Assembly: GCA_947632085.1 (NCBI GenBank)
Contig: CANRNY010000017.1
Location: 1 to 43,161, forward strand
Length of the DNA: 43,161 nucleotides
Direction of reading: 5' to 3'
Source: an uncultured Bacilli bacterium
Lineage (GTDB): Bacteria; Bacillota_I; Bacilli_A; RF39; UBA660
Under the pieces are notes generated by a model. That model was given only the letters and a program-made list of their open reading frames with translations, made no database searches and was not told where the DNA came from. Shown one piece after another: positions 1 through 7,031 of this stretch. The translations under genes and the position numbers were made by a program. Numbering within the stretch: the stretch's first letter is position 1; every line of letters starts with the position of its first letter.

Positions 1-64
1 GTGATTCGAACACACGACCTGCCGGGTATGAACCGGATGCTCTAGCCAACTGAGCTACAGCGCC
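1..64 (-). tRNA. tRNA-Met (CAT), 3' end cut by window edge
   Basis: Read on the minus strand from position 64, the sequence gives acceptor strand GGCGCTG, TA, D arm GCTC..GAGC with AGTTGGCTA loop, anticodon loop TTCATAC (anticodon CAT), variable AGGTC and a T arm beginning GTGTG-TTCGAAT-CAC. About 11 nt of the 3' end fall outside the window. The TTCATAC loop and GGCG acceptor resemble elongator tRNA-Met rather than initiator (which starts CGCGG) or the lysidine tRNA-Ile2 (loop CTCATAA). The closing pair of the anticodon stem (27-43) reads T-C, a mismatch; the other four pairs are G-C. Confidence 0.93.
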
Positions 65-82
65 ATAAAAGTAAGCAAATTA

Positions 83-111
83 AATATATCATAACATTCT
101 TAATTTGACAA
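83..111 (-). promoter_or_regulatory. Sigma-A-type promoter of tRNA-Met
   Basis: On the minus strand a TTGTCA -35 (106-111) and TATATT -10 (83-88) are separated by exactly 17 bp. The predicted start lies about 10 nt before the tRNA 5' end at 64. Confidence 0.65.
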
Positions 112-144
112 TACTTTTTTACTTTTTTTCAACTTTTTTACTGA

Positions 145-528
145 TTAAACAACGATATTTTCATCTTCTTCAGCTATTTCAAGATCAATTTCATCTTGAA
201 CTTGGTCATATATTTCTTTAGCAAAAGCAATTCTTTGAGATAGTTCATCAACTGTTATAGGTGCATCATCTTCTTTAATTGTAACTTCAGCTCCCATATC
301 AATTAATTGATTTACTAAATCTAAAAATAAAAGATTTAAATCGTGAGGTTCTAAATGTTTAGTAAGAGATGAATATGTATCGCTTTCATTTAAATCACGA
401 GTAATTACTGGTGTTCCATTTAAAATAGCATTTCTAATGTCCCCTATTGATTTTTCTTGATTATATTTTTGAACAGTAACAACATATTTTAAAATATTAT
501 CATCAGATTTAATATATAATTCAACCAT
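145..528 (-). CDS. Conserved-looking acidic protein of unknown function
   Basis: I do not recognise this 127-aa protein. It is soluble, with no signal peptide or membrane segment, and ends in a strongly acidic tail (DLEIAEEDEN region, last 20 residues). The middle (residues 38-80) looks like an alpha/beta fold with the motif TPVITRDLNES. The ATG at 528 follows a good AAAGGAGA ribosome site. It is the third gene of a minus-strand series after two HExxH paralogues (gap 39 bp to the upstream gene), so it may be co-transcribed with them. No hairpin terminator is visible after its stop; the tRNA-Met promoter lies 34 bp downstream. Confidence 0.75.
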   Translation of the reverse strand: MVELYIKSDDNILKYVVTVQKYNQEKSIGDIRNAILNGTPVITRDLNESDTYSSLTKHLEPHDLNLLFLDLVNQLIDMGAEVTIKEDDAPITVDELSQRIAFAKEIYDQVQDEIDLEIAEEDENIVV

Positions 529-567
529 ACTTAATTCTCCTTTTAACTAATTTAATTTTAGCATAGT

Positions 568-1488
568 TTATTTATTAGTTAAACCTTTTATTAAGTCATC
601 ATATGGTTTAATGGTGTCTTCTTTACTTAATGATAAATCATAATATTTTATTAAATCAGCAATACTTTTTTCACCGGCAATAATACTTCTTATAAAATTT
701 AAAAGGGTTCTTTCATCAGCAAAATAATAGTTTAATAAACGATAAGAGAAAATATTACTGATAATATAACCATAGGTCTTATGTTCGTCGTATATAACAT
801 ATTTTTGATATAAAGCGATATCTGGTCGTGATTTAGGTAATTTATTTAGAATAGTACTTAGTTTACGTGTTTCAATGTTTTCTAAAGTCATTAAGTGTTC
901 AGCATGTACTCGGTTAATACGTTGTTTACATTCTAAATCGTCATGAGGTATTAAATTACTTAGAATGTAACAAGTAATATATTCAACTAAGATACTTAAA
1001 AATTCTTTATAATGAATATTTGATAAGACTTCGTTATAACCAGATATAGTATATTTACTAAGTAAGCCATGAATATATTCATGAGCAATACTTACAACTT
1101 CAATACTTGATAATTTATTACTTACATGGAAATTAAGTGGAACCCAAATACCATTTTGGTAAGTTGTTTCTAGAGTAGCATCAAAAGGATTAGTTATTGG
1201 TTCTAACTTTAGCATCTGATTATATTTATTTATTTGATCGTGGTATTCTGGGCCAAGAATTTTAGTTAGAATATCTAAAAGATATTGTTGTAGTTCTTGA
1301 ATAGTTAATTTAGAGTATTTAAAAGTTTCAGGATTAGGTAGATTAAGTGTTGATAAAGTATTTAAAAGACGTTCATAATTACGACGGCCACGACTAAAAG
1401 ATATTTCATCAAAAGTATTTCGATAACCATACTTTTGCATATCATCAACATAGTCACTAGCTTCAATTAAAGCTTGTAAATCTTCCAT
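568..1488 (-). CDS. HExxH putative metalloprotease-like protein (paralogue A)
   Basis: This 306-aa soluble protein carries HEYIH at residues 136-140 inside a hydrophobic helix, the usual zinc-binding helix of gluzincin-type peptidases. A second helix about 30 residues later (EFLSILVEY, Glu162 and Glu169) could supply the third ligand. No signal peptide is seen, so it should be cytoplasmic. The upstream neighbour is a paralogue with the same architecture: HEFIH, then E-LSI--E, then a shared DDER segment near residue 240. The start at 1488 follows AAAGGAGA. Substrate unknown; enzymatic activity is inferred from the motif only. I do not recognise a named family. Confidence 0.75.
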   Translation of the reverse strand: MEDLQALIEASDYVDDMQKYGYRNTFDEISFSRGRRNYERLLNTLSTLNLPNPETFKYSKLTIQELQQYLLDILTKILGPEYHDQINKYNQMLKLEPITNPFDATLETTYQNGIWVPLNFHVSNKLSSIEVVSIAHEYIHGLLSKYTISGYNEVLSNIHYKEFLSILVEYITCYILSNLIPHDDLECKQRINRVHAEHLMTLENIETRKLSTILNKLPKSRPDIALYQKYVIYDEHKTYGYIISNIFSYRLLNYYFADERTLLNFIRSIIAGEKSIADLIKYYDLSLSKEDTIKPYDDLIKGLTNK

Positions 1489-1503
1489 ATTATTCTCCTT
1501 TAA

Positions 1504-2478
1504 TTATTTTCTTAACATACTTAATCTTTGTTCAATAGCTTCATAAGGTTCATTTCTTTCAGCATTAATACCAAAATAATTTAATGTATCTTGAAGTTGT
1601 TCTTCGCCCATTAAAGTTTTTCTTATTTTATTTTCAACTACTCTTTCATCATCAAAATAATGCATTAATAAAGATTCGGCATATAAATAGCCTAGACCAT
1701 AACTAGTAGCTAAAGTCTTTTTGTATTGTAAAAAGGTTTTAGTTTCTTGAGCGGTTTTAATCCATGGTAGGCCTTCTTCAACACGTGTTACATAATCACG
1801 GAATTCAGGAATAAAAAGTAAACTTTTAGCTTTATTATAAGATGTAATAGCAAAATTTAATTCATTAGGATGTACTTTATAATGCCATACAATACCTTCT
1901 AATCTAGTTTCTTCGATTTTACGCATAAAATCTGGTTCAATATTTATTTGGGTTAAGATACAAGTAGCTAGTTTTTCAGCATAAATAGATAATATTTCTT
2001 CGTAGTATCTCTTTTTATTAAAATCAATATTTAATTTACTGCAATGAAAATGAATAAATTCATGAACTAAAGCAATAATACTACTTGTTTTATTAACATT
2101 AGGTATTTCGTTAATTCTTAATATTTTACCATCATCAGTTTTGATTGTTAAAGCTATACCATTTAAGATTTCATCAGAACCAGAACAATGAAGATTTTGT
2201 AAGAATTCAATTAATTCATTTTCAATATTAATATTACCAAAGATTCTTTTTATTATATATAAAGCCATATTAACTAGGTCACGATATTCAATTGATGAAA
2301 AATCATTTGTTTTATATTCTCTTGGTTTAAATTGTTCGATATGATCGATATATTTGTTAAATTTATTATTTGCTTTTTTTGATGATAAATCAGTAATTTC
2401 AGGGTTTATAACTCCCCTTTTAACATCTTCACCAAAACATTTAGCTAAATCATGTTCTTTTTGTGTATATAAATCCAT
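1504..2478 (-). CDS. HExxH putative metalloprotease-like protein (paralogue B)
   Basis: A 324-aa soluble protein and tandem paralogue of the next gene (gap 15 bp, so probably one operon). HEFIH sits at residues 139-143 and is followed by EEILSIYAEKL, with Glu161 and Glu168 at positions matching the paralogue. Both proteins share a C-terminal block in which DDER is followed by a basic helix ending G-E. The start ATG at 2478 has an AGAGGGGGAT ribosome site. It lies just after the terminator of the uppS-cdsA-rseP operon, so it should have its own promoter. Function unknown; a peptidase role is inferred from the motif. Confidence 0.75.
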   Translation of the reverse strand: MDLYTQKEHDLAKCFGEDVKRGVINPEITDLSSKKANNKFNKYIDHIEQFKPREYKTNDFSSIEYRDLVNMALYIIKRIFGNINIENELIEFLQNLHCSGSDEILNGIALTIKTDDGKILRINEIPNVNKTSSIIALVHEFIHFHCSKLNIDFNKKRYYEEILSIYAEKLATCILTQINIEPDFMRKIEETRLEGIVWHYKVHPNELNFAITSYNKAKSLLFIPEFRDYVTRVEEGLPWIKTAQETKTFLQYKKTLATSYGLGYLYAESLLMHYFDDERVVENKIRKTLMGEEQLQDTLNYFGINAERNEPYEAIEQRLSMLRK

Positions 2479-2521
2479 TTTAATCCCCCTCTTTAATTAT
2501 TTAATATAGTAACATAGAACA

Positions 2522-2552
2522 TAAAAAAAAGCATCTTTTGATGCCTTTTTTT
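2522..2552 (-). terminator. Rho-independent terminator of the rseP operon
   Basis: Hairpin GCATC/GATGC with a 4-nt loop (2531-2544) followed on the minus strand by a run of eight T. It overlaps the rseP stop codon region. Confidence 0.85.
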
Positions 2553-3612
2553 AAAAAATTAAGCGGATAATGTCATGAATTGTAACGTATAACATTAGAA
2601 GTAATAGTAAAGCAAAGAAGATTGTTGTAGTAATAGCTTCAACTTTTTCATTAACTTTCTTTCGTGTTATTAATTCAATTAATAAGAATAAAACATGACC
2701 ACCATCTAAAGCTGGAATTGGTAAAATATTCATTATACCTAAGTTAATACTTAAATAAGCGATTAAGAATAGAACGCTACTTACTCCAGCACTACGTGAT
2801 TCACCAACTACTGAATAAATACCAACAGGTCCTGATAGCGCATTAACAGATATTTTACCGGTAAATAAGTTAATAATTGTTAACCACATTTGTTCTATTG
2901 TACTACCAAATTTTTGGAAACCATATTTGAAAGCCGGAACGAAACCTTTTTGAATATCACTTTTTAGTTCAATACCAAAGATTCTTGTTTCATTACCATC
3001 TTCGTCTTTTTCAACATCTGGTTTAACACTATATGTTGCTTCTTCACCATCTTGATGTTTGACAGTTATTTCATAGGTATCATCTTTATCTTTTAATAAA
3101 AGTAATAATTGAGCTTTATCCCAAGTTTTTACTTTCGTACCATTAACTTTAGTAACTACATCGCCAGCTTGTATACCAGCTTTTTCCGCAGGACGATCAG
3201 CTGTTACTCCTGTAATTACAGGTTTTAGTGATGGAGCTCCCCAAATTAAAGCAATAACAAATAATAATATTATAGCTAGAAGGAAGTTATTAAAAACACC
3301 TGCTACTAATATTATTAATCGTTGATACCATGGACGATTACACATAAATTTATCTTTAGGAACTTTATCAGTATCATCATCTTCATATATTTCGCCGGCC
3401 ATTTGAACATAGCCGCCAATTGGTAAAGCTCTAATAGAATAATTTATACCATCTTTACCTTTAATTGTTTTAATTAAAGGACCCATACCAATTGAGAACT
3501 CATGAATAAAGACACCACTTTTCTTAGCAGTTAAGAAATGACCTAGTTCATGAACAAAGACTAATATGCCTAAAATTAATATAAATAATATTATATTTAT
3601 AATTGTATTCAT
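2551..3612 (-). CDS. rseP: RIP metalloprotease RseP/RasP (site-2 protease)
   Basis: Intramembrane zinc protease that cuts membrane-bound anti-sigma factors and leftover signal peptides. The 353-aa protein has the N-terminal HELGH zinc motif in the first membrane helix (VFVHELGHF, about residue 20), a central PDZ domain (about 130-205, GIQAGDVV) and the C-terminal NILPIPALDGGH motif that supplies the Asp ligand, followed by membrane helices. Length and order match the family. It is the last gene of uppS-cdsA-rseP, 9 bp after cdsA. In many Firmicutes dxr lies between cdsA and rseP; it is absent here. Confidence 0.97.
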   Translation of the reverse strand: MNTIINIILFILILGILVFVHELGHFLTAKKSGVFIHEFSIGMGPLIKTIKGKDGINYSIRALPIGGYVQMAGEIYEDDDTDKVPKDKFMCNRPWYQRLIILVAGVFNNFLLAIILLFVIALIWGAPSLKPVITGVTADRPAEKAGIQAGDVVTKVNGTKVKTWDKAQLLLLLKDKDDTYEITVKHQDGEEATYSVKPDVEKDEDGNETRIFGIELKSDIQKGFVPAFKYGFQKFGSTIEQMWLTIINLFTGKISVNALSGPVGIYSVVGESRSAGVSSVLFLIAYLSINLGIMNILPIPALDGGHVLFLLIELITRKKVNEKVEAITTTIFFALLLLLMLYVTIHDIIRLIF

Positions 3613-3621
3613 CTAATCACC

Positions 3622-4473
3622 TTACTTAAAGATTTTTAAAATATTAATAATAATTATATAACCATAAACAATAAATGTTAAGCTATCTAAACGATCTAAT
3701 ATACCACCATGACCTGGCATTATATTAGAAAAGTCTTTTATTTCATTTTCTCTTTTTATCTTACTAAAGAATAAGTCACCTAGTTGACCTAAGATAGTTA
3801 AAACTAATGACATAATAACTAAACTAGTTATATTTATATTGATAGGCATTATATTGTAATAACTTAGAGATGTAAGACTAAGATTATGAGGGATGACATT
3901 ATAGTAATATAATGAGGCGATTACTGTGCCTAGTAGTGATCCCGCAATACTTCCTTCTACTGATTTTTTAGGTGATACCTTTGGAATTAGTTTATGACGA
4001 CCAATTAAGCAACCAATAAGCATCGCAAAGGTATCAGTCATAATAGCAATAAGGATTAAGTATAATAATAACCAAGCATTAGCTTCTCTTATTATAATTA
4101 ATAAATTAAAGAAGATACCGATAGTAATAGTACAACCTAATAAAGAAAAGGCTTTATGCGTTGTATAGTTATCATTTTGAATAAAGATAGATGGAATAAT
4201 TAATAGTAATGCTGTAATACCTAATATAGCAAAAGATACTTCATTATAAATATATGAAGCATTTAAATTATTATAAACGATTATTTCATAACAAATAAAA
4301 GCTATTATTTTAATAAAAGCAGGTATTTTTTTATTTTCTTTTAAATCAATTATTTCTTTAAAAGCTAAAGCAGCGATTAAGCCTACTCCTACTTTATATG
4401 GTATACCACCTAGTAAAAATAAAGGTATAACAATAATTAAAGCAACGATGGCACTAATTATTCTTTGTTTCAT
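3622..4473 (-). CDS. cdsA: Phosphatidate cytidylyltransferase
   Basis: Makes CDP-diacylglycerol from phosphatidate and CTP, the branch point for membrane phospholipids. The 283-aa polytopic protein has about eight membrane segments and the C-terminal CdsA signature (SPKKSVEGSIAG, then a GD-FFS-IKR segment and PGHGGILDRLDS). I chose the ATG at 4473: it follows a strong TTGGAGGAAATAAT ribosome site and gives an N-terminus MKQRIISAI typical of the family. A longer reading from 4515 adds 14 residues without a ribosome site. The start overlaps the uppS stop by 20 bp, so translation is probably coupled. Confidence 0.96.
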   Translation of the reverse strand: MKQRIISAIVALIIVIPLFLLGGIPYKVGVGLIAALAFKEIIDLKENKKIPAFIKIIAFICYEIIVYNNLNASYIYNEVSFAILGITALLLIIPSIFIQNDNYTTHKAFSLLGCTITIGIFFNLLIIIREANAWLLLYLILIAIMTDTFAMLIGCLIGRHKLIPKVSPKKSVEGSIAGSLLGTVIASLYYYNVIPHNLSLTSLSYYNIMPININITSLVIMSLVLTILGQLGDLFFSKIKRENEIKDFSNIMPGHGGILDRLDSLTFIVYGYIIIINILKIFK

Positions 4474-5176
4474 TATTATTTCCTCCAAATCTTCTATTTC
4501 GTTTATTATATTCATCTATAGCTTTTTCAAACTCATTTTGATCAAAGTCTGGGAAATATACTTTAGGGAAGTACATTTCAGCATAGCTTAATTCATAAAT
4601 CATAAAGTTAGATATACGTTCTTCACCACTAGTTCTAATCATAAAATCTATTGGTGGTAATTCTTGATACATATACTTATATAATAGTTTTTCATTAATA
4701 TCATCTTTATTTAGTTTACCACTTAAAACATCTTCACAAATACGTTTAGTAGCATCAGCTATTTCTTGTTGACCACCATAATTTAAACAGATATTAAAAA
4801 CTCCTTTTTGATTATTTTTAGTCTTTTCCGTAATTACTTTCATAGCTTCTTTAACATCTTCTCTTAAATTTTCTTGACGTCCTGAGAAAACAATTTTAAT
4901 ATCTTCTTCATGAATTTTATCACATTCTTTGTTAAACCAATTAACAAAGATATCCATTAAATATTTTACTTCTTCTTCACTGCGTTTAAAGTTTTCAGTT
5001 GAAAAAGCAAATACACTTAAGTATTTAACACCTTTATTTATAATATATGGTACTAAATCACGAATATTTTCAAAACCTCTTTGATGGCCTTTTAAAGAAG
5101 GTAAATTTCTTTCTTTAGCCCATCGACGATTACCATCTAAAATAATGGCAACGTGTTCAGGATAATTTTTTTCCAT
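4454..5176 (-). CDS. uppS: Isoprenyl (undecaprenyl) diphosphate synthase
   Basis: cis-Prenyltransferase that builds undecaprenyl diphosphate, the lipid carrier of peptidoglycan and teichoic acid precursors. The 240-aa sequence has the P-loop-like HVAIILDGNRRWA segment with the catalytic Asp (residue about 14), LSVFAFSTENF, and the C-terminal IRTSGEERISNFM / YAEMYF motifs. Length is normal. First gene of the operon with cdsA and rseP; its promoter lies 25-53 bp upstream. Its presence argues that the cell still makes wall or surface glycopolymers. Confidence 0.97.
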   Translation of the reverse strand: MEKNYPEHVAIILDGNRRWAKERNLPSLKGHQRGFENIRDLVPYIINKGVKYLSVFAFSTENFKRSEEEVKYLMDIFVNWFNKECDKIHEEDIKIVFSGRQENLREDVKEAMKVITEKTKNNQKGVFNICLNYGGQQEIADATKRICEDVLSGKLNKDDINEKLLYKYMYQELPPIDFMIRTSGEERISNFMIYELSYAEMYFPKVYFPDFDQNEFEKAIDEYNKRNRRFGGNNNETKNN

Positions 5177-5200
5177 TTATAATCAAATCCTTCTTATTTG

Positions 5201-5229
5201 ATTATACTATTAAGATAAGTTAAAGGCAA
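5201..5229 (-). promoter_or_regulatory. Promoter of uppS-cdsA-rseP
   Basis: Minus-strand TTGCCT -35 (5224-5229), 17-bp spacer, TATAAT -10 (5201-5206). The expected start gives a leader of about 20 nt before the uppS ATG. Confidence 0.7.
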
Positions 5230-5283
5230 GAAACAAAAAGTATTTCGTAAATATTAGATAGATTTATTATTTTTTTTATATTA

Positions 5284-5292
5284 TGGTATAAT
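5284..5292 (+). promoter_or_regulatory. Extended -10 promoter of the AraC-type gene
   Basis: TGGTATAAT at 5284-5292, 24 bp before the start codon; no clear -35. A short leader contains the AAGGGGAG ribosome site. Confidence 0.65.
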
Positions 5293-5315
5293 CTAAGCAA
5301 TTAAGGGGAGTTTAT

Positions 5316-5786
5316 ATGAAATCTAAGGAGTTAATATGTAGAATACTAGATTATATTGATTCTCATTTAAATGATGAAATAGATATTTTTAATTTAAGTC
5401 AATATTTATGTTATGATAAGTTTTATTTGATGAAAAAGTTTAAGAGTGAATTAGGTATATCAATTATAACTTATGTTAATAGAATGAGAATATATAATAG
5501 TTTATTAGATTTAGATAGTGATGAACTGTTATTAAAAGTAGCTTTAAATAATGGTTTTAATTCTTTAGAATATTATTCAGAGATATTTAGTAAAGTTATG
5601 GGATTTAGTCCTTCGGTGATGAGAAGATATTTTGAAGGGACTTTAAATAAAGAAGAATTATTAAGCGTAAAAGATACTATTGCTAAGATGATTAAGTTTA
5701 GAACGTTTATTTATGAATATCGTTTTGGACCAATGGAAGAAGAACAAAAACTTATCTTTTTACCAAACAAAAAATATGCTAGTTAG
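5316..5786 (+). CDS. AraC-family DNA-binding domain protein
   Basis: A 156-aa regulator consisting almost only of the two helix-turn-helix AraC domain. The first HTH is at about residues 20-45 (FNLSQYLCYDKFYLMKKFK), the linker helix has YVNRMRIYNSL, and the second HTH is at about 70-100 with the family signature GFNSLEYYSEIFSKVMGFSPSVMRR split across it. There is no N-terminal sensor domain; about 55 residues follow the HTH pair. Start at 5316 has AAGGGGAG. It is divergent from uppS and has its own extended -10 promoter and a terminator. Targets unknown. Confidence 0.88.
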   Translation: MKSKELICRILDYIDSHLNDEIDIFNLSQYLCYDKFYLMKKFKSELGISIITYVNRMRIYNSLLDLDSDELLLKVALNNGFNSLEYYSEIFSKVMGFSPSVMRRYFEGTLNKEELLSVKDTIAKMIKFRTFIYEYRFGPMEEEQKLIFLPNKKYAS

Positions 5787-5798
5787 CATATCTTTTTT
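5774..5798. terminator. Bidirectional terminator between the AraC-type gene and khpA
   Basis: ATATGCT-AGTT-AGCATAT hairpin flanked by an A run on the left and TCTTTTTT on the right; the TAG stop of the AraC gene lies inside it. It can serve both converging genes. Confidence 0.85.
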
Positions 5799-5803
5799 AT
5801 TGA

Positions 5804-6049
5804 TTAGAATGAATCAATATTTATTTTAACTTTCTTTAAACCTAGAATGTAAGCATGAGCTTGAACTAAAGTACGAATAGCATTAGCCATTTTACCATTA
5901 CGTCCAATTACTGCACCCATATCACTTTCGTGAACAATAATTTCTAAGATAGTTGAATCTTCTTCACCACCAAATTGTTGAACACTAACCATATCTGGTT
6001 CTTTAGCGATACTTTTAACTAGATATTCAGCAAATTCTTTTAATTCCAT
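5804..6049 (-). CDS. khpA: KH-domain RNA-binding protein KhpA
   Basis: Small single KH-domain RNA-binding protein, 81 aa, typical length. The GxxG loop is GRNG in AVIGRNGKMANAIRTL (about residues 47-62). In Firmicutes KhpA pairs with KhpB/Jag and affects cell size and small-RNA binding. It lies 2 bp after rpsP, the usual neighbour; the ffh gene that often precedes and the rimM-trmD genes that often follow are absent here. Confidence 0.95.
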   Translation of the reverse strand: MELKEFAEYLVKSIAKEPDMVSVQQFGGEEDSTILEIIVHESDMGAVIGRNGKMANAIRTLVQAHAYILGLKKVKINIDSF

Positions 6050-6051
6050 AA

Positions 6052-6327
6052 TTATTTACCCTCTTTTTTAGATTCAGTGTATTTTTTAATTATGCCTTGT
6101 TTGCTTAGTAGATTTTTTACAGTATCGGTTGGAATTGCGCCATTATTTAACCAATATAAAGCTTTTTCTTCATCAATTTTAACTTCATATTCAGCTGGAA
6201 TTGGATTATAAATACCAATAGTATCAATAAATCTTCCATCTCTTGGGCAACGTGAGTCAGCTGCTACAATTCTATAGAAAGGTCTTTGTTTTGAACCGCC
6301 TCTTTTTAATCTAATTTTAACTGCCAT
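6052..6327 (-). CDS. rpsP: 30S ribosomal protein S16
   Basis: 91-aa S16 with the family N-terminus [20 protein letters not shown], then [18 protein letters not shown] and the [11 protein letters not shown] segment. Part of the 30S body. The start at 6327 follows AAAGGAGGGAAAAAT. First gene of the rpsP-khpA pair; it has a strong promoter whose -35 lies in a 28-bp inverted repeat. Length matches the family. Confidence 0.98.
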   Translation of the reverse strand: MAVKIRLKRGGSKQRPFYRIVAADSRCPRDGRFIDTIGIYNPIPAEYEVKIDEEKALYWLNNGAIPTDTVKNLLSKQGIIKKYTESKKEGK

Positions 6328-6355
6328 ATTTTTCCCTCCTTTGTTTAGCTACATT

Positions 6356-6384
6356 AATATATCAAATAATAGATGTGATGTCAA
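6356..6384 (-). promoter_or_regulatory. Consensus sigma-A promoter of rpsP-khpA
   Basis: Minus strand: perfect TTGACA -35 (6379-6384), 17-bp spacer, TATATT -10 (6356-6361), start expected about 20 nt before the AGGAGG site. Confidence 0.85.
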
Positions 6385-6403
6385 CCTTTATTAGTTGACA
6401 TCA
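6376..6403. repeat. Perfect 10-bp inverted repeat spanning the rpsP -35
   Basis: TGATGTCAAC (6376-6385) and GTTGACATCA (6394-6403) are separated by 8 nt. Each arm contains a TTGACA. No T run follows on either strand, so it does not look like a terminator; it may be an operator, or simply two back-to-back -35 boxes. Confidence 0.7.
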
Positions 6404-6433
6404 TAAAAAACATACAAATTAAGATTGTATGTT
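6404..6433 (-). terminator. Terminator of cotE
   Basis: Hairpin ACATACAA/TTGTATGT (6410-6417 and 6425-6432), overlapping the cotE stop, followed on the minus strand by TTTTTTAT. Confidence 0.8.
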
Positions 6434-6952
6434 ATTTTCTTCTTTAAGATAATCTTCTTTAACATCATCTATAGTATCTTCTTCATAAATATCGTCCCAA
6501 GGTAATTCATCTTCTTCAATAGCAATTTTAACTTTTCCCTCACCGACTATTTCAACACCTAATTCTTTTTCAATATTTAATTTTACATCATTACCACTTA
6601 TTTTAACATCTTGAACAGTTGGTTGTTTTAAGCTTCTAACAATGATTTCATTTTCATTAGATAAAGCATCTAAGTCCTTAACTCTTAACTTCATATGATC
6701 TTCATAAGTAAAATTTCTAGTAGTAACAGCAGTCTTAGAATCATTATCATAAGAATACCATACATTAATATCGAAAGAACCTTTTATATTGACATCATTT
6801 TGATTATTTGAGCCATTAAAATTATGATTAATTACCCAACAACCTAAAACTGTATTAGGGGTATTTTCGGGTGTTAAGGAATAACTATCGTGAGATGTTT
6901 TACGGCCTTTACCAACAATGGTTTTAGTAACGATTTCTTTATAATTAGACAT
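6419..6952 (-). CDS. cotE: Outer spore coat morphogenetic protein CotE-like
   Basis: 177-aa protein with family features of CotE, which in Bacillus organises the outer spore coat: N-terminus MSNYKEIVTKTIVGKGRK, then LGCWVINHNF, a DINVWYSYDNDSKT segment, IIVRSLKQPT and EKELGVEIVGEGKVKI, followed by an acidic C-terminal tail. Length is close to Bacillus CotE (about 180 aa). The start at 6952 has AGAGGTGATATAA. It is monocistronic with its own terminator, and upstream there is a sigma-E-like -10. Presence of CotE in such an AT-rich, Mollicutes-like context is unexpected; the protein may serve sporulation or have been kept for another envelope role. Confidence 0.9.
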   Translation of the reverse strand: MSNYKEIVTKTIVGKGRKTSHDSYSLTPENTPNTVLGCWVINHNFNGSNNQNDVNIKGSFDINVWYSYDNDSKTAVTTRNFTYEDHMKLRVKDLDALSNENEIIVRSLKQPTVQDVKISGNDVKLNIEKELGVEIVGEGKVKIAIEEDELPWDDIYEEDTIDDVKEDYLKEENNIQS

Positions 6953-6970
6953 TTATATCACCTCTAATTT

Positions 6971-6978
6971 AATGTATG
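6971..6978 (-). promoter_or_regulatory. Possible sigma-E/K-type -10 element upstream of cotE
   Basis: Minus strand CATACATT at 6971-6978, 19 bp before the cotE start. The Bacillus sigma-E -10 is CATACAnT. A loosely matching AT-rich -35 (CAATTAT region) lies 13-14 bp upstream. No good sigma-A promoter is seen here. Confidence 0.4.
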
Positions 6979-7000
6979 CATAAATGTCCTAATAATTGAA

Positions 7001-7031
7001 TAAAAATAGATTATTCGTTGAATAATCTATT
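7001..7031 (-). terminator. Terminator of rel
   Basis: Perfect 12-bp stem AATAGATTATTC/GAATAATCTATT (7005-7016, 7020-7031), 3-nt loop, then TTTTTA on the minus strand. It includes the rel stop. Confidence 0.88.

Noticed and set aside
4474-4515. Longer cdsA start at 4515
   Set aside because: The internal ATG at 4473 has a TTGGAGG site and fits the family N-terminus; the extra 14 residues fall in uppS coding sequence.
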